From: Daphnia pulex
Taxonomy: Eukaryota > Arthropoda > Branchiopoda > Diplostraca > Daphniidae
DNA length: 64,000 bases
NCBI RefSeq assembly: GCF_021134715.1
Contig: NC_060021.1
Coordinates: 8,278,501 to 8,342,500 of the forward strand
Reading direction: 5' to 3'
This document shows, one piece after another, positions 60,409 through 64,000 of the stretch. A program made the translations under genes and the position numbers. The notes below the pieces were generated by a model. The model saw only the letters and a list, made by a program, of their open reading frames with translations. It was not told the DNA's origin and did not search any database. Positions within the stretch are counted from its first letter, which is position 1, and every line of letters begins with the position of its first letter.

Positions 60409-63400
60409 TTAAAATTTGGACTTGGAAAACATTTTCGGCAACAAGTGGAAACCCCATTTCTTAACATCTAGAAATGAACTGTCACGAGAACTTACTTCAT
60501 CATGTTCGCTGCCGACTGAAGAATGGCCGTTATTCGTCAAAGAATCCGCTCTAGCAAGTTCCGGAACATCCTTTTGCGACACTATTAAATGAAGTAGATT
60601 GTCGAACGTTTGAATCCTGGACGAGCTTCGGGCAAGGCTCTTCAACGTTTTGACGTAATCGGAAACAATTGTTGTCTTGGAGTTCAAGCCCGAGGCCCCC
60701 AAAGATTCTTCTAACAACGACACCCCTTTCAACTTGGCTTCATAAAGTTCGTGTTGACATTGCACCAGCAGCTCTCCAATCGACAATTTACGACCTTGTT
60801 TGATTTCGTAAGTTTCTTTCATGTCTTGAAGTGTTTTCTTGACTTTCACTTTCGCCCACTGAAACTCGTACTGGTCGAAGCCGTGCATTTTTCCTGGGCA
60901 CAAACATAATTTGTTGCAGCAGGGTCGTGGAAATGAAGGATGTTCTTCAATTCTATTTCGGTCCTTGGAAGAAAAGGATTTTTCGCAGGAAAAGGAACAA
61001 TTTCGGCAATTATAAGCCCACTTTGATCCACGGCAAGCGATTTTAATGACAACTGGTTCTTCAACTTCAATTTCGTAGTTCCTGTAACTTTCGAATTCAC
61101 TGCTAAAATGAGTCACCATCTGCTTGAATTTTTCGATGTTTTCAATGTTGCAAAAGGCGATATCCAATTGCAGTTCAATATCATGTAGTAACTTCTTGAG
61201 GCGAATTTTTGAGTTAACTTCCTGTTCCACTTCATCCAAATGGTGGTCGGGCATTACTGATAGGTTTTCAAAAAAAGACTGGAAATTCGAGCGACCTAGG
61301 TCCCAGAAGAGTTGATCAAATTTCATTGCATCTTCAGCATCATCAAGATTGGGAACGTTTGTTGCATAGAGGGCCGAGTTGTTGAATTTGTGATATGGGA
61401 TAGGGACGTCCTGCTCGTCACGAAATCCAGAAATGCAGGCTTCACGAATTGCCTGCAAAACAGGAGGTTTCACGCCATTGGAGAAGGTTACTAGCAACCT
61501 CAAGTTTTTGCGGACATCGCTTCCAAAGATGTTAGAAACTGACTCCAAAATGTACTGCTGTGTGGGCGTCAGTCTGCAGTCCGCCGATGATGCAACGAAG
61601 CAAACAGCACTAACAAAATCGAATTTTTCAAGCGTCTCAGGATGCGAGAGAAATTGACCAATGTTTCGAGTGACCTCCCGGTCACGTTCTAATCCTCGAA
61701 TGTCGCCATAACCTGTATGAAAAGGAAAACAAAATCAAAATCAAATAAACACTCAGTTCACACTTTAATATTTAACCAGTATTACCGGGTGTATCGATGA
61801 TAGTAAAGTCGTACGGTATCTTCATCCCTTCCATGTAGTGAATGTGAAAAGAAGTGACAGAAGTTGTCTGACTGAGGTTTTCATTTTGAATTGCTTCATT
61901 AACAACGCAGAAGCGGAATGGATCACTCCATTCCACACCAAGGATGTAATTTATCATTCCGTTGACGACAGCACTTTTACCACAACCGGCAGCACCCAAC
62001 AGGACTACAACCTTGTGACCACGTTCTTTCTTTTTAGAGGGTTTACCAATGTCAAACCATCGAAATTCTTGATTGGGGCTAGTCCTCTCGTTGGCTTTCA
62101 GAAGATAAATAGCAGGATCGCCTTCTTTTAGACACCGGCAATCGCGGACAATTTCTTGAGCTAAATTTAGTGCCGATTTCTTTGGATCAATGTAACCAAA
62201 AGATCCTATTTCGTTTCCTTGGATTGTTTCAGCATCAAGTGTGATTACGTTTTTTATCTTGGACGCATCAGCACAGTCGTTGTGTTCGTAAGTAGAAAGT
62301 GATAAACTTCGATTTTTTGCAATGGCTCCAATCTGCTTCGGCGAAACGTGGAAAGACAACGGAGGGATACCAAGTAAACTTCTACTTTTCGCCGGGGATG
62401 TTAAAGGAATGAAGTCACGTTGATTCGAAGACGACAGAAAGGGCCGATTAAAGTCTTGAATAGCTCCATCTTCAAGGTTATTAGAGGCTACCAATATTGT
62501 ATAGCAGTAACTCTTTGGAGCATTTTCACAAAACAAATTGAGTTTGGTTCGAAAAGTTTCCACATCTTTTTGATTTGCTTCTAAAATCTCAAAAGTAGTC
62601 CAAAGATCTTCACTTTCGTCCATAAACAAGCTTTTCTTCAATTTAGATATCACAGGATCGTCAATTAGCTTCGTTTTGAATACAAAGGATTTCGCATGTT
62701 GTCCAGGTTTGATGTCTCCGATGACCAGTTCTTCAGCTTTCCATGGGATGTCAACGTTTTCTAGCAGGGATTTAAGAAGAAATAGCTCTTGCTGTCGAGT
62801 GACAAGCCATTCCATTAGCACGTCGTCCAAAAAGAAATTGTAAATGATTTCGCGGCAAACTTTCTTCACGCTTTCTTTCGAAATACCACATCTTCTATAT
62901 CCAATCAAAGTTGAAGATGAGGTGCAAGAAATGTAGTTGTTAAGGGTTTGAATGCATTTCTGGAATTCTTTAAGGCGAAACGATAGATGAGGAATCGTAG
63001 GCAGGAATGAGTCTTTTAGAAGGAATTGACACCGTGAATGAACTTGCAGAAGAATGCTCTTGAGCGAGAAAAGCTTCGACACCAAGTCTGGTTCTAAATC
63101 GCGATTCGGTGGTCCATAAACTTTCAAGCTTTCTAGTGAGCAAAGAGACATTTTAACTGGGACATAACAAGCTTTATCACAGCAACGAAGAAGTTTCTGA
63201 AGAGCACTGAGACAAGTGGAAAAGTCGTCGTCTTGAGAAAAGCAACCCCATTTTAGATCAGTACAGAGATACCAAGATGATTTCGTCAGAATAGAAAAAT
63301 CAGATGAATCTTGATCTGCGAGGTGAATTTCATCATTCAGGTTGGAGAACGTTTTCTTGGCCCATAAAAACAACTGATTTTCAGCGTAGATTTTCTCTTC

Positions 63401-63952
63401 AGTTGAAGAAGTTGGAAGCTCGAAGTTAAATAAAGCATTAAAGCCATGAACTATTTCTGAAACAACATGGGTGGGTCTATCAAGTGACTGGACCTCCTTT
63501 ATCTTTACGCTGCCAATGAAATCTGTTGGGTCACAGATCTCATGGCGGATGCACGCAGTCAGGAAAACAGTAACACAGGCCACATGTAGATTTTCTGAGC
63601 TAGGTTTTTGAAATAAATACTCGGAGCACCACAGTTCTTCAGATGGAACCAATTGTGCCAAAATGCTGGCTTGAAGATGAGATTTCAGTTTTAGGTGTGC
63701 CCATTTCTCTTCTTCTGATGGATCAATAAGAATCTTCACACAAGACTTGACTAGACCATTTTGGCTCATGTTTGTTTCCTTGCATTTTATGGAACATGAA
63801 AACCCTAGATAATATTGTATGTTAATGCAGTTACTTATAGAAAATCTAAAGAATTTCACATTACCATTTGGGATGATTTTGTCACGAGAGTAATCATACA
63901 GATCTCCAAGGGCAACTGAACGCCCCAATGTTGGAAGATTAATTTTCTCCAT
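60409..63952 (-). CDS. Large protein with stonustoxin-like N-terminal regions and an AIG1/septin-like G domain (1,136 aa)
   Basis: Exons: 63952-63865, 63804-61786, 61712-60409. The first intron is 60 nt and in frame, so read-through is also open. The N-terminus (LPTLGRSVALGDLYDYSRD) matches the start of stonustoxin-like (SNTX-type) proteins. A later stretch (about residues 430-560, including EWLVTRQQELFLLKSLLEN) resembles their thioredoxin-like region. Near residue 630 is a P-loop (GAAGCGKSAVVNG), then a switch-like TTSVTSFHIHY, a G3 motif (IIDTPGYGD, formed across the second join) and LLVTFSNG at the G4 position. The C-terminal third has a Cys cluster (CRNCSFSC to CLCPG) and helical segments. 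Such G-domain proteins are multigene families in fish and invertebrates, thought to act in the cytoplasm, perhaps in defence; no toxin role is implied. The ATG is 48 nt from the window end, so upstream noncoding exons may be outside. Confidence 0.8.
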
Positions 63953-64000
63953 TCCTTTAAAAAATGTACATAAATTAATACGGTGAATATATACGTAGGT

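Overview
The window is nuclear DNA from a small-genome arthropod, most probably a branchiopod crustacean of the Daphnia type. The reasons are many very short introns (55 to 130 nt), arthropod initiators (TCAGT) placed about 30 bp after TATA boxes, A/T-rich intergenic DNA full of microsatellites, and degenerate Tyr/Thr-rich repeat genes of a style I associate with Daphnia. No tRNA, rRNA, CRISPR array or bacterial element was seen. All exon models were built by hand from splice signals and reading-frame phase.

Layout. 1-13369 (+): a ten-exon DIP/lachesin-type cell-surface protein with three Ig domains, a 7.2 kb first intron and a predicted GPI-anchor tail. 13464-14700 (-): ECHDC1 (ethylmalonyl-CoA decarboxylase), convergent with it. 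14923-29455: a 14.5 kb near-perfect palindrome. Its two arms of about 7.2 kb are almost identical and carry mirrored copies of an unrecognised four-exon gene, decayed ORFs and two tandem broken Tyr-repeat genes each. 29456-35457: gene-poor, with one small secreted-peptide candidate (-) and a possible TATA-driven first exon (+). 35463-47413 (+): a roughly 3,500-residue protein with about 29 F-x-x-G repeats followed by 19 tandem I-set Ig domains lacking the canonical cysteines. 47414-53411: repeats, a 256 bp hAT-type MITE and unresolved ORFs. 53412-57882 (+): the 18-exon lysosomal alpha-N-acetylglucosaminidase NAGLU. 58286-59847 (+): a six-exon TMEM45-like membrane protein. 60409-63952 (-): a large protein joining stonustoxin-like N-terminal regions to an AIG1/septin-like G domain.

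The single-copy genes are unrelated in function: cell adhesion, metabolite repair, cytoskeleton or muscle, lysosomal glycan breakdown, a membrane protein and a possible defence GTPase. The unusual content is the palindrome, which combines very high arm identity, diverged edges and a diverged centre, and the Cys-less Ig array with its five-domain higher-order repeat.
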